Source of the DNA: Planctomycetota bacterium
Lineage (GTDB): Bacteria; Planctomycetota; Phycisphaerae; Phycisphaerales; UBA1924
Reading direction: 5' to 3'
NCBI GenBank assembly: GCA_017303565.1
Contig: JAFLCM010000070.1
Span: forward strand, 1-9,071
DNA: 9,071 nt
Position numbers and translations under genes: made by a program. Below are positions 1 through 6,718 of the stretch, in pieces. The notes beneath the pieces were generated by a model, which saw only the letters and a program-made list of their open reading frames with translations, made no database searches and was not told where the DNA came from. Each line of letters opens with the position of its first letter. The stretch's first letter is position 1.

Positions 1-840
1 GGCCAGGGCCCGAACCATCTGACGAGGCTCAGGGCCGGGGCGGGCGGGCTGGCCCCAGCGGTCGAGGCCGTCGGCGTCGGACGCGCCCCGGAGCGCGAGG
101 AGCAGGCGCGGCTGCTGCGGGCGCTGGGCCCGCAGCTGGCGGAGATTGGCGTGCAGGTGGTGACGCCCGGACCAAGCCTCGATCTGGCCCTCGGCGCTGT
201 GGTACAGGTCGTTGTTGGCGATCACCGGCACGTTGATCCCGCCCTCGCGGAGGAAGCGGGCGATCTCGGCGAGGTGGTCGGTGCCTTCCTTCAGCACGCC
301 CCCGGTGTTGGTGGCGAGGGAGATGACCCCGTCGTCGCCGCAGAGCCAGCGGTGCTCGGCGACGAGGGCGATGATGGGCCCCTTGCCGCGGCGTGAGGGG
401 CCGCCGGTGATCTGGAGGCTGGCGATGCGGTCGCACACCGCGCTCAGGAAGGCCGAGACGGTGGCAAGGTAGACGCCGGCGTGCGAGCGGACCTGCCCGG
501 TCTTGAGCGCGGGGAGCCAGGGGGGCAGGCCGCCGAGGTCGAGCCCCTCTCCGACGTACGGCCCGACGCGGACGATCGCGTGCAGCCCGTGCTGGTCGAC
601 GGCCTTGATGAAGGCGGCGAGGTCGAGGTCGCCGTCGAAGTTGAACTTGCCCTGGCGCGGCTCGTGGGCCGACCAGACGACCGGCACCTCGATGGTGTTG
701 AGGCCGGCCTCGCGAGCGGCGCGCAGGCGGGCCCCCCACGAGGCGCGGGGCGTCTGGGTGTACATCACCGTCCCGGAGACCACCCACAGGCGCCGACCAT
801 CGACGCTCAAGGTGTGTCCGTCCAGGGTGATCGAGGGCAT
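1..840 (-). CDS. GH35 beta-galactosidase-like protein, N-terminal part, probably catalytically altered (cut by left edge)
   Basis: The frame is open from an ATG at 840 to the left edge, giving 280 residues with no stop; the C-terminal part lies outside. The start has a good ribosome site, AGGAG nine bases upstream. The sequence follows the TIM-barrel of glycoside hydrolase family 35: VVWSAHEP (54-61), FNFDGDLDLAAFI (66-78), RVGPYVGEG (91-99), LGGLPPWL (102-109) and GPIIALVAEHRW (154-165). In active GH35 enzymes the last motif reads GPII..QVENEY, whose Asn-Glu pair carries the acid/base; here it is His163-Arg164. The AEW after GPYVC is also replaced (Glu98-Gly99-Leu100). Near 246-263, where the family has its nucleophile (TEFW.GW..HWG), I see ALRGASDADGLDRWG with no matching Glu. 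No signal peptide is visible, so it is probably cytoplasmic. Family membership is well supported; loss of hydrolase activity is inference. Confidence 0.85.
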   Translation of the reverse strand, partial: MPSITLDGHTLSVDGRRLWVVSGTVMYTQTPRASWGARLRAAREAGLNTIEVPVVWSAHEPRQGKFNFDGDLDLAAFIKAVDQHGLHAIVRVGPYVGEGLDLGGLPPWLPALKTGQVRSHAGVYLATVSAFLSAVCDRIASLQITGGPSRRGKGPIIALVAEHRWLCGDDGVISLATNTGGVLKEGTDHLAEIARFLREGGINVPVIANNDLYHSAEGQIEAWSGRHHLHANLRQLRAQRPQQPRLLLALRGASDADGLDRWGQPARPGPEPRQMVRALA

Positions 841-849
841 CGGCGGTTG

Positions 850-854
850 CTCCT
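850..854 (-). promoter_or_regulatory. Ribosome binding site of the GH35-like gene
   Basis: AGGAG on the minus strand lies nine bases before the ATG at 840. It is the clearest Shine-Dalgarno match in the window and fixes the start of the GH35-like gene. Confidence 0.6.
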
Positions 855-938
855 GATAGAAACGCGGCGTCCCCGAGGTCCCGATCCTTGCCGGGCGTCG
901 GGGGGACGGGCGTCTTGAGAAAGGCCCTTGGCAGGGGG

Positions 939-960
939 TCCCGCCACGGAACAGGCGGGA
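939..960. other. Hairpin in the divergent intergenic region
   Basis: TCCCGCC (939-945) and GGCGGGA (954-960) are perfect 7-bp inverted arms around the 8-base loop ACGGAACA. The hairpin lies between the divergent GH35-like and TolC-family genes. No T-tract follows on either strand, so a classic intrinsic terminator is unlikely. It could be an operator, a 5' leader structure of the GH35-like transcript, or chance in G+C-rich DNA. Confidence 0.4.
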
Positions 961-1016
961 GGGGGAGAAGGGTACGCCTCCTTTGTCCGACTCGCAAACC
1001 GCTTGCACCTGATCGG

Positions 1017-1022
1017 TACACT
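1017..1022 (+). promoter_or_regulatory. Possible -10 element of the TolC-family gene
   Basis: TACACT lies in an A/T-richer patch (about 980-1025) of the divergent intergenic region, 13 bases before the ATG at 1036. Transcription starting 6-7 bases downstream would leave a leader of only about 7 bases. No convincing -35 hexamer is seen at 16-18 bp. Confidence 0.35.
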
Positions 1023-1035
1023 CTTGCCCCCGCAC

Positions 1036-2985
1036 ATGCCCACCACCCGCCCCGAAACCAGCCCGCGACCGATTGTGCCCTCTCGCCGAGACGCCGTGTT
1101 TGGTCAATGGAAGGGTCCAGGCCGGACGGTTCGGGTGCCGATGGCGGTGGTGGCGGCGCTGGCAGGCGTTCAACTGTGCGGGTGCGTGAACATGGATTCG
1201 ATCGACCGCTCGGTCGACCGGCTGGTGAAGACGCGGAGCGAGGCGCTGGGGGGCGGGGCGGTGGCCCCGACGCCGCGGCCTTTGAGCGTGTACGAATCGG
1301 GGCCGAGCGGGTCGGCGCGGGCGGTGGTGACGGAGGAGCGCCCGCCGTCGCAGAACCCCGGGGCCGAGTCGCTCCCGTATTCAGAGGCGGACACGGACCC
1401 GAAGGCGGTGCTGGCGCGGCTGGACTCGTACTCGGCGCTGCCGGCTTCGGTGCGGGCGTTGGACCTCGAGGGCGCGTTCCGCTCGGCGCAGGCCACGGGG
1501 CGCGAGTACCGATCGGCGGAAGAGGAGTACCTGCTGGCGGCGATCCGGCTGCTGGTGGAGCAGCACCGCTGGGGCCCGCGGCTGTTCGATGACATCCGAG
1601 CCAATGTGGACGGGACGGGCGACAACGCGACGTACCAGTCGGCGCTGCGGGTGATCAACGAACTACGGGCGACGCAGCGTCTTCCCTACGGCGGCGAGGT
1701 GGAGGCGCGGCTCATCACGCAGGCCACCCAGCAACTGACCGGGGTCGCGGGCGAGCAGTACGAGCAGGCGTCGCAGCTCGTGCTGGGCGCGAACGTGCCG
1801 CTGCTCCGCGGGGCGGGGACGGTGGCGCGGGAGGACATCATCCAGGCGGAGCGCGACCTGGTGTACGCGGCGCGTGGGTTCGAGGACTTCCGGCGTCGGC
1901 ACCTGGTCGACATCGCGCGGGACTACTTCGCGCTGGTGGCCCAGCAGAGTTTCATCTCGAACCAGGAGCAGCGCCTCGATAGCGTGATCAAGCTGCAGGA
2001 GCGGACGACGGCGCTGGTGCAGGCCGGGCGCGAGAGCGCGTTCCGGGCCCGCAACGTCGAGCAGAACGTCCTGACCAGCCGCAACAGCCTGATCAGCGCC
2101 CGGGAGAACTACCTGCTGGCGCTCGACCGCTTCAAGGTGCGGCTGGGGATGGCGGTGGACGAGGCGATCCGGATCGAGCCGGTGAGCCTGGAGCTGCCGG
2201 ACCCGGACATCGGGGTGGCGCGGGCGGCGGAACTGGCGCTCATGTACCGACTGGACTACCAGAACGCCCGCGACCAGAACGACGACGCGCGGCGACAAGT
2301 GGACAACGCCCGCAACGACCTGCTGCCCGACTTGAACCTCACGGCGCAGACGACGCTGAACACCGACAAGGACCGCAACCGCGGAAAGTTCGACTTCGAC
2401 CTGAAGGACACGGACTACGCCGCGGGCGTGCTGCTGAGCCTGCCGCTGGACCGCCGGATCGAGCGGCTGAACCTGCGGAGTTCGATGATCCAGTTGCAGC
2501 GCCGGGTGCGGGAGACGGACGAGCTTCGGGACACGATCATCCTGAGTTCGCGCCGGGCGGTGCGGGAGATCGACCGGGCGCGGAACGCGCTGCTGCTGCT
2601 GAGCAAGGCCGTCGAGATCAACCAGTTGCGGAATGAGGAACTGGACCTGCGCTCGGACGAGGTGGAGCCGCAGGAGAAGCTGGACGCCGAGAACGAACTC
2701 CTGCAGTCGCGGAACGACTACCAGGACGCGCTGCGCGACCTGCGGATCGCGATCCTGGAGTACCTGCTGCAGACGGGGCAGCTGCGCGTGGGCTCGGACG
2801 GGACGTTCAAGGCGCTCGAGGGCATGGTGGTGCGGATGGTCGATCAGGGGGACACGCCCGAAGCGGTCGTGCAGACCGCGGGCGAGGTTCCGCCCGCGAC
2901 GCCGGTTGAAACGGGACAGGCCGATCCGGCGCCCGCGGAGGCGCCCGCCGTCGCACCCGAAGCGCCGCAAGCCAAGCCGGAATGA
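1036..2985 (+). CDS. TolC-family outer membrane efflux lipoprotein
   Basis: Outer-membrane factor of a tripartite efflux or type I secretion system, forming the trimeric channel and periplasmic alpha-tunnel. From the ATG at 1036 it is 649 residues. A hydrophobic stretch, MAVVAALAGVQLCGC, ends in the lipobox LCGC with Cys50 as the probable lipidated residue. Two outer-membrane-efflux repeats follow: about 142-390 (LDLEGAF.SAQ..REY, later NVPLLRGAG near 250) and about 394-600 (AAELAL..R.DYQNARDQ, then YAAGVLLSLPLDRRIERLNL). They are rich in long helices, as in TolC and OprM. The last ~45 residues form a Pro/Ala/Glu tail. The start is uncertain: no Shine-Dalgarno is seen, and a GTG at 1096 would give a more usual 29-residue signal peptide. 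It is followed by the HlyD-type adaptor gene, its natural partner. The substrate is unknown. Confidence 0.9.
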   Translation: MPTTRPETSPRPIVPSRRDAVFGQWKGPGRTVRVPMAVVAALAGVQLCGCVNMDSIDRSVDRLVKTRSEALGGGAVAPTPRPLSVYESGPSGSARAVVTEERPPSQNPGAESLPYSEADTDPKAVLARLDSYSALPASVRALDLEGAFRSAQATGREYRSAEEEYLLAAIRLLVEQHRWGPRLFDDIRANVDGTGDNATYQSALRVINELRATQRLPYGGEVEARLITQATQQLTGVAGEQYEQASQLVLGANVPLLRGAGTVAREDIIQAERDLVYAARGFEDFRRRHLVDIARDYFALVAQQSFISNQEQRLDSVIKLQERTTALVQAGRESAFRARNVEQNVLTSRNSLISARENYLLALDRFKVRLGMAVDEAIRIEPVSLELPDPDIGVARAAELALMYRLDYQNARDQNDDARRQVDNARNDLLPDLNLTAQTTLNTDKDRNRGKFDFDLKDTDYAAGVLLSLPLDRRIERLNLRSSMIQLQRRVRETDELRDTIILSSRRAVREIDRARNALLLLSKAVEINQLRNEELDLRSDEVEPQEKLDAENELLQSRNDYQDALRDLRIAILEYLLQTGQLRVGSDGTFKALEGMVVRMVDQGDTPEAVVQTAGEVPPATPVETGQADPAPAEAPAVAPEAPQAKPE

Positions 2986-3143
2986 CCACCGGGAGTTCCC
3001 GGATTTCCGGGGTTTCTGGGGGGATTCGCCGCAGCCTTTGCAGGGGGCGGGGCGTAGACTTTTGGGTTGGGGGTTTGGACGCCGGGCGGAGTCGCGTCGC
3101 GCGTCCTGACGGACTCTCGGGCTTTCACGGACAGGGCCAGATC

Positions 3144-3150
3144 GAAAGGG
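3144..3150 (+). promoter_or_regulatory. Ribosome binding site of the HlyD-family gene
   Basis: GAAAGGG lies five bases before the ATG at 3156. It favours that start over the in-frame ATG at 2982, which overlaps the tolC-like stop codon. Confidence 0.5.
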
Positions 3151-3155
3151 CACCG

Positions 3156-4901
3156 ATGTCGCATCCTTCTCGTTCCCGGCGGGGCTTCTCGCTCACCAAA
3201 CTGGGCATCGGCGTGGGGCTGCTCGCGCTGGTCGGCGGCGGCGGTTACCTGGCGATGGGCCGCTCGGGGACGGGGCAGACGCACCTGGCGTCGGAGGTGG
3301 CGCTCGCCGAGAGCCGGACCTTCGACATCGTGCTGACGGCCAACGGCGACCTGGCCGCCCGCAAGCAGACCGAGCTCCGCAACACGCTGGAAATGGAATC
3401 GTCGATCGCGGAGATCATCGACGAGGGCAAGACCGTCAAGAAGGACGACGTGCTGGTCCGCCTGAACGACGAGGAGCTGCAGAAGCAGAAGGACGCCGAG
3501 ACGCTGGACTACACCAGCGCCCAGAGCGAGGCGGTGAGCGCGCAGAAGGCGTACGAGATCCAGGAGATCGAGAACGACGCGGCGTTCAACAAGGCCACCG
3601 TGACGCTGGAACTGGCGCGGCTGGAACTGAAGAAGTGGGAGGGCGAGAACGGGGCCAAGACGCAGGAGCTGGAGCTGGCCCTGACCGCCGCGAAGAAGGA
3701 CCACGAGCGGATGAAGGAGAAGTACGAGAAGGCCGTGGCGCTGCACGCGCGCGAGTTTCTCTCGACAGACCAGCTCAAGCAGGACGAGGTGTCGCTGATC
3801 CAGGCGGAGAGCAAGCTCGCGACCGCGACGACCGACCTCGACGTGCACCGGAACTTCACGCAGGTGAAGGAGCGCCGGAAACTCGAGTCCGACATCTCCG
3901 AGGCGGTGGCGGAACTTGAGCGGGTGAAGCGCAAGAACGAGAGCGAGCTGTCCAGCAAGAAGGCGACGCTGGACAAGGCGCTGGCTGAGAAGGCGCAGCG
4001 AGAGCGGAAACTCGCCAAGCTCCAGCGGCAGCTCGACGCGTGCGTGATCAAGGCCCCGACCGACGGGCTGGTCGTGTACGCCAGCAGCATCCAGCCCTCG
4101 TGGCGCTGGGACAATCAGGGCCCGATGGCGATCGGGCGCAAGGTCTACCCCAACGAGGTGATCATCGTGCTGCCCGACACCAGCGAGATGCTGGCGCAGA
4201 TCAAGGTGCACGAGAGCCTGGTGAACCGGGTGAAGCCGGGAATGAAGGCGACGGTGAAGATCGACGCCGCCCAGGGCAAGACCTTTGAAGGGAAGGTCGA
4301 TTCGATCGGGATCATGGCGCAGCAGGGCGGCGGGTGGATGGGGGACAACGTGCGCGAGTACGAGGTGAAGATCGCGCTCGACCTGCCGCCGGGCTCGCCG
4401 GCGCTCAAGCCCTCCATGCGCTGCGAGGCGCAGATCATCACCGAGAGCGTGGCGGACGCGCTGAGCGTGCCGCTGACGGCGATCTTCAACGAGGGGCCTC
4501 GGACGGTGGTGTACGCGGTGCGGGGCGCGAAGTACGAGAAGGTGCCCGTGAAGGTGGGGCGCCGATCGGACCTGATGGCGGAACTGACGTCGGGGGTGAA
4601 GGCGGGCGAGAACGTGCTGCTGCGCGAGCCGCCGCCGGCGCTGGTCCTGAATGACGCCAAGGAAGAAGAGCCGAAGGAAGGGGCCAAGGGCGGCGCCGCC
4701 CGAGAGGCGACGGCGAAGGCCGCGGGCGCGAAGGCTCCCGAGGGCACGTCCGCCGCTGCCGTCCCCGTGACCGCCGCCGCGAAGGCACCGGCGAACGCTG
4801 GGGATGCCGGCGCGAAGACCGAGGGCGACGACGCCGACACCGCCGAACCCGCGACCGATGACACCGAAGAGACGGCGGCGGCGCCGGCTGCGAAGAAGTA
4901 G
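3156..4901 (+). CDS. HlyD/MacA-family periplasmic adaptor (membrane fusion protein)
   Basis: A 581-residue adaptor that should link an inner-membrane pump to the TolC-family channel encoded just upstream. Visible parts: a basic N-terminus with Arg8-Arg9; one hydrophobic anchor (about 16-34, LGIGVGLLALVGGGGYLAM); the first half of a lipoyl/biotinyl-like domain (about 56-105); a long charged coiled-coil hairpin (about 105-293, rich in Glu, Lys, Ala, Gln); and the second lipoyl half starting CVIKAPTDGLVVYAS (from 296). A beta-barrel and membrane-proximal region (about 320-490) follows, with VKPGMKATVKI. The last ~85 residues are an Ala/Lys/Glu/Pro tail that looks disordered. The start is chosen on its Shine-Dalgarno and because the anchor then sits at the N-terminus. 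The frame is open back to an ATG at 2982 that overlaps the upstream stop as ATGA. No pump gene follows; plsY starts 32 bases after the stop. SRRGFSL at the N-terminus resembles Tat and prepilin signals. Confidence 0.9.
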   Translation: MSHPSRSRRGFSLTKLGIGVGLLALVGGGGYLAMGRSGTGQTHLASEVALAESRTFDIVLTANGDLAARKQTELRNTLEMESSIAEIIDEGKTVKKDDVLVRLNDEELQKQKDAETLDYTSAQSEAVSAQKAYEIQEIENDAAFNKATVTLELARLELKKWEGENGAKTQELELALTAAKKDHERMKEKYEKAVALHAREFLSTDQLKQDEVSLIQAESKLATATTDLDVHRNFTQVKERRKLESDISEAVAELERVKRKNESELSSKKATLDKALAEKAQRERKLAKLQRQLDACVIKAPTDGLVVYASSIQPSWRWDNQGPMAIGRKVYPNEVIIVLPDTSEMLAQIKVHESLVNRVKPGMKATVKIDAAQGKTFEGKVDSIGIMAQQGGGWMGDNVREYEVKIALDLPPGSPALKPSMRCEAQIITESVADALSVPLTAIFNEGPRTVVYAVRGAKYEKVPVKVGRRSDLMAELTSGVKAGENVLLREPPPALVLNDAKEEEPKEGAKGGAAREATAKAAGAKAPEGTSAAAVPVTAAAKAPANAGDAGAKTEGDDADTAEPATDDTEETAAAPAAKK

Positions 4902-4921
4902 CCCAGCGCCGCGGGCCGGGT

Positions 4922-4927
4922 TACGCT
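4922..4927 (+). promoter_or_regulatory. Putative -10 element for leaderless plsY transcript
   Basis: TACGCT lies exactly six bases before the plsY ATG (spacer GCGGGG). A transcript starting 7 bases after the hexamer would begin at the start codon. The same hexamer pattern and spacing occur before the genes starting at 6700 and 7243. No -35 match is seen. GGGG directly against the ATG is too close to serve as a normal Shine-Dalgarno. Confidence 0.5.
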
Positions 4928-4933
4928 GCGGGG

Positions 4934-5632
4934 ATGACCGGTTCGCCGCTCATCTGGCTGCTGCTTTCGCTCGGGGCGTACCTGATCGGGTCCGTGCCGT
5001 TCGGGCTGCTGATCGGGTTGGCGCGGGGCGTGGACATCCGTCAGCACGGGTCGAAGAACATCGGCGCGACCAACGCGGGGCGGGTCTTGGGGCGCAAGTG
5101 GGGCGTGTTGTGCTTTGTGCTCGATGCGCTGAAAGGCGCAGCGCCGGTGATCGTGGCGGGGAAGATGACCGGGGTGTGGGGCGTCGCCGACCCCGCGCCC
5201 GCGGCTTCGCTGGCGTGGCTGGGCGTGGGGGTGGCGGCGCTGATCGGGCACATGTTCCCGGTGTGGCTGAGGTTCAAGGGCGGCAAGGGCGTGGCGACCG
5301 GGTTCGGCGCGATGGTGGCGACGTGGCCGGGTGTGACGCTGCCCGCGGCGGCGGCGCTGCTCGCGTGGATCGTGACGCTGAAGATCACGCGGTACGTGAG
5401 CGTGTCGAGCTGCGTGGCGGCGTGCGTGCTGCCGGTGTCGCTCGTCGGGTTGCGGCTGGTTGGCTGGCCCGTGGGCGGCACGTGGACGGGCGCGTGGGCG
5501 TATCTGGTCGTGACCGCGCTGCTGGGGGCGATGGTGGTGTGGAAGCACCGGGCCAACTTCGCGCGGCTGCGGGCGGGGACCGAGCCGAAGGTCGGACGCC
5601 CGAAGCCCGCGCCAACGCCCGGGAACGCCTGA
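4934..5632 (+). CDS. plsY: Acyl-phosphate:glycerol-3-phosphate acyltransferase PlsY
   Basis: Inner-membrane enzyme that transfers an acyl group from acyl-phosphate (made by PlsX) to glycerol 3-phosphate, giving lysophosphatidic acid, the first committed step of phospholipid synthesis. The protein has 232 residues, slightly longer than the usual ~200-220. The three signature loops are present: GSVPFGLLIGLARGVDIR near the N-terminus followed by HGSKNIGATNAGRVLG; then the GHMFPVWLRFKGGKGVATGFG loop in the middle; and KITRYVSVSS. Several hydrophobic segments match a multi-pass topology. The C-terminal ~25 residues are basic and Pro-rich and probably cytosolic. It follows the HlyD-family gene by 32 bases on the same strand but has its own -10-like hexamer, so it may be transcribed separately. 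A functional link with efflux is not implied. The identification is firm. Confidence 0.96.
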   Translation: MTGSPLIWLLLSLGAYLIGSVPFGLLIGLARGVDIRQHGSKNIGATNAGRVLGRKWGVLCFVLDALKGAAPVIVAGKMTGVWGVADPAPAASLAWLGVGVAALIGHMFPVWLRFKGGKGVATGFGAMVATWPGVTLPAAAALLAWIVTLKITRYVSVSSCVAACVLPVSLVGLRLVGWPVGGTWTGAWAYLVVTALLGAMVVWKHRANFARLRAGTEPKVGRPKPAPTPGNA

Positions 5633-5819
5633 CCGGTTCGGGGGAATCGTCGGACGGATCCGAACACGTTGGGATTCGAGCGGGGCGTGCGCCGGTCTTA
5701 TCGGGCGTGTCTGGGGCGTGGCGGGGCGGCGTGAACTTCCCTCCAGATCGGGTCGATGACGCCTGTGAGACCGGCCCGGCGCACGGACGCGCTGACCGGC
5801 TCTGACTCCCTCCCCGCGC

Positions 5820-5823
5820 GGAG
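5820..5823 (+). promoter_or_regulatory. Ribosome binding site of the 105-residue gene
   Basis: GGAG lies eight bases before the ATG at 5832 and supports that start. The rest of the 199-base spacer after plsY (5633-5831) shows only weak inverted repeats (GTTCGG 5636-5641 with CCGAAC 5660-5665) without a T-tract. Confidence 0.4.
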
Positions 5824-5831
5824 ACCCAGCG

Positions 5832-6149
5832 ATGGACCGACTGAGGCTCAACACCGGCGGCACACGCCGCCAGGGCAAGAACGGCGGCGACGGCGCTCAT
5901 CAGAGCGCGGCGCGGCCAACCGAGACCGCCGGCCCGCTGCCGTTCCCGCGCGGCGGGGTGTTCGGCCTGACCGCCGCCCCGGTGATGGAGCAGATCGAGG
6001 ACGCGCTGTCGGTGGCGCGGTCGATCGAATCGACGCTGGACAAGATGCAGCGTCACCTCGATGAACTGCAGGCCGAGCTCGACGAGCCATTCGTCTTCCC
6101 GCTGATGCGCGAGGACAACCCCGAGGACACGCGCCCCTTGGCGGCGTGA
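5832..6149 (+). CDS. Small protein of unknown function with a short coiled coil
   Basis: A 105-residue protein I do not recognise. The first ~45 residues are polar, Gly/Arg/Pro-rich and probably disordered. From about 50 to 85 a predicted amphipathic helix (EQIEDALSVARSIESTLDKM followed by QRHLDELQAELDE) looks able to form a coiled coil. The end is acidic with FVFPLMREDNPED. There is no signal peptide, membrane segment or Cys pair. Codon use fits the neighbours, an SD-like GGAG precedes the ATG, and the helix has sensible heptad spacing, so I believe it is a real gene. It stands alone on the plus strand, 199 bases after plsY, and converges on the Fur-family gene with 20 bases between the stop codons. 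It may be lineage-specific. No function is assigned. Confidence 0.7.
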   Translation: MDRLRLNTGGTRRQGKNGGDGAHQSAARPTETAGPLPFPRGGVFGLTAAPVMEQIEDALSVARSIESTLDKMQRHLDELQAELDEPFVFPLMREDNPEDTRPLAA

Positions 6150-6169
6150 GGGTCACGAACAATCCGGGA

Positions 6170-6700
6170 TCAGCGGCGAGGGCCTCGGCCGCTCCGTGAT
6201 GAACGGGCGGCGTCGGGGCCTTCGGTGTTTCCGGCGGGGTCGTGGGCGTCCGTGCCGCCCTCGAGGCAGCGCTCGCACGTGCCGTGGAGGTAGATGTCGC
6301 GCTGGGTGATCTTGAAGCGCTCGGCGGCGGCGCCGGACTTCATGGAGACCTTGATGGTGGAGTCTTCAAGGCAGCGGACGGTGCCGCAGGCGTCGCAGAC
6401 GAAGTGGGCGTGGCCCTCGTGGGCGTGGCCGTTGGTGGGGGCGAGCAGGCCGTAGCGCCATACGCGGTCGCCGGGGTCGACCTTGTGGACGATGCCGGCT
6501 TCGAGCAAAGAGTTGAGGGTGCGGTAGACGGTGACGCGGTCGGCGTGCTGGTCGGCGAGGGCCTCGAGCACGCCCTGGACGGTGAGCGGGGTGGGCGACT
6601 CGGAGAGGACGCGCAGCACATCGATCCGGGCGCGGGTGACGCGCAGGCCCTTGTCGCGGAGCCTGTCGGGCCAGACGGATTTGGACGGGCTTTGGGCCAC
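6170..6700 (-). CDS. Fur-family metalloregulator (Fur/Zur/PerR type)
   Basis: Cytoplasmic DNA-binding repressor of the ferric-uptake-regulator superfamily, 176 residues, starting at a GTG. The N-terminal winged helix covers about 10-85, with GLRVTRARIDVLRVL and the recognition helix region DRVTVYRTLNSLLEAGIVHK (54-73). The dimerisation/metal part has HAHFVCDAC (97-105) and HGTCERC (139-145): Cys102, Cys105, Cys142 and Cys145 are the two CxxC pairs of the structural zinc site, and His97, His99 and His139 are likely regulatory metal ligands. The last ~30 residues are a polar Gly/Asp/Arg extension. Sequence alone does not tell iron, zinc or peroxide sensing; HxHFxC and LHGxC read somewhat Zur-like to me. 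The gene lies 18 bases downstream of the zinc-ribbon membrane gene, but a TACTGT hexamer six bases before the GTG suggests its own leaderless promoter. Family certain, metal unknown. Confidence 0.93.
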   Translation of the reverse strand: MAQSPSKSVWPDRLRDKGLRVTRARIDVLRVLSESPTPLTVQGVLEALADQHADRVTVYRTLNSLLEAGIVHKVDPGDRVWRYGLLAPTNGHAHEGHAHFVCDACGTVRCLEDSTIKVSMKSGAAAERFKITQRDIYLHGTCERCLEGGTDAHDPAGNTEGPDAARSSRSGRGPRR

Positions 6701-6706
6701 CGGGGA

Positions 6707-6712
6707 ACAGTA
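6707..6712 (-). promoter_or_regulatory. Putative -10 element for leaderless Fur-family transcript
   Basis: On the minus strand TACTGT is followed by exactly six bases (TCCCCG) and then the GTG start at 6700. There is no Shine-Dalgarno. The geometry matches that before plsY and before the gene starting at 7243. No clear -35 is seen. Confidence 0.5.
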
Positions 6713-6718
6713 CGGGGC

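Noticed and set aside
1003..1008. TTGCAC as a -35 or sigma-54 -12 element
   Set aside because: It is only 8 bp from TACACT and there is no GG dinucleotide at the -24 position.
29..1021. 330-residue minus-strand open frame
   Set aside because: It is Arg/Pro-dominated and out of frame with the GH35-like gene, which has conserved motifs and a ribosome site; it is a high-G+C shadow.
928..1035. TTG at 928 as start of the TolC-family gene
   Set aside because: It would put 85 residues before the lipobox Cys and lie upstream of the possible -10; no ribosome site is seen.
2989..3002. CCGGGAGTTCCCGG hairpin after the TolC-family stop as a terminator
   Set aside because: The stem is only five base pairs with a four-base loop and no T-tract follows.
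3055..3060. TAGACT as a promoter of the HlyD gene
   Set aside because: It would leave a leader of about 90 bases and lacks a -35 partner; the TTG six bases downstream opens only an out-of-frame shadow, so chance is more likely.
1663..4211. Long antisense frames of 496 and 455 residues (1663-3153, 2844-4211)
   Set aside because: They lie opposite the TolC and HlyD genes, are low-complexity (Leu/Arg/Val/Gln) and match no family; G+C-rich codon use leaves the antisense frame open.
5636..5665. Inverted repeat GTTCGG/CCGAAC after plsY as a terminator
   Set aside because: Six-base stem, 18-base loop and no T-tract; not distinguishable from chance.
4145..5878. 577-residue minus-strand frame
   Set aside because: Antisense to HlyD and plsY, with Arg/His/Pro-rich composition; both plus-strand genes are clearly real.
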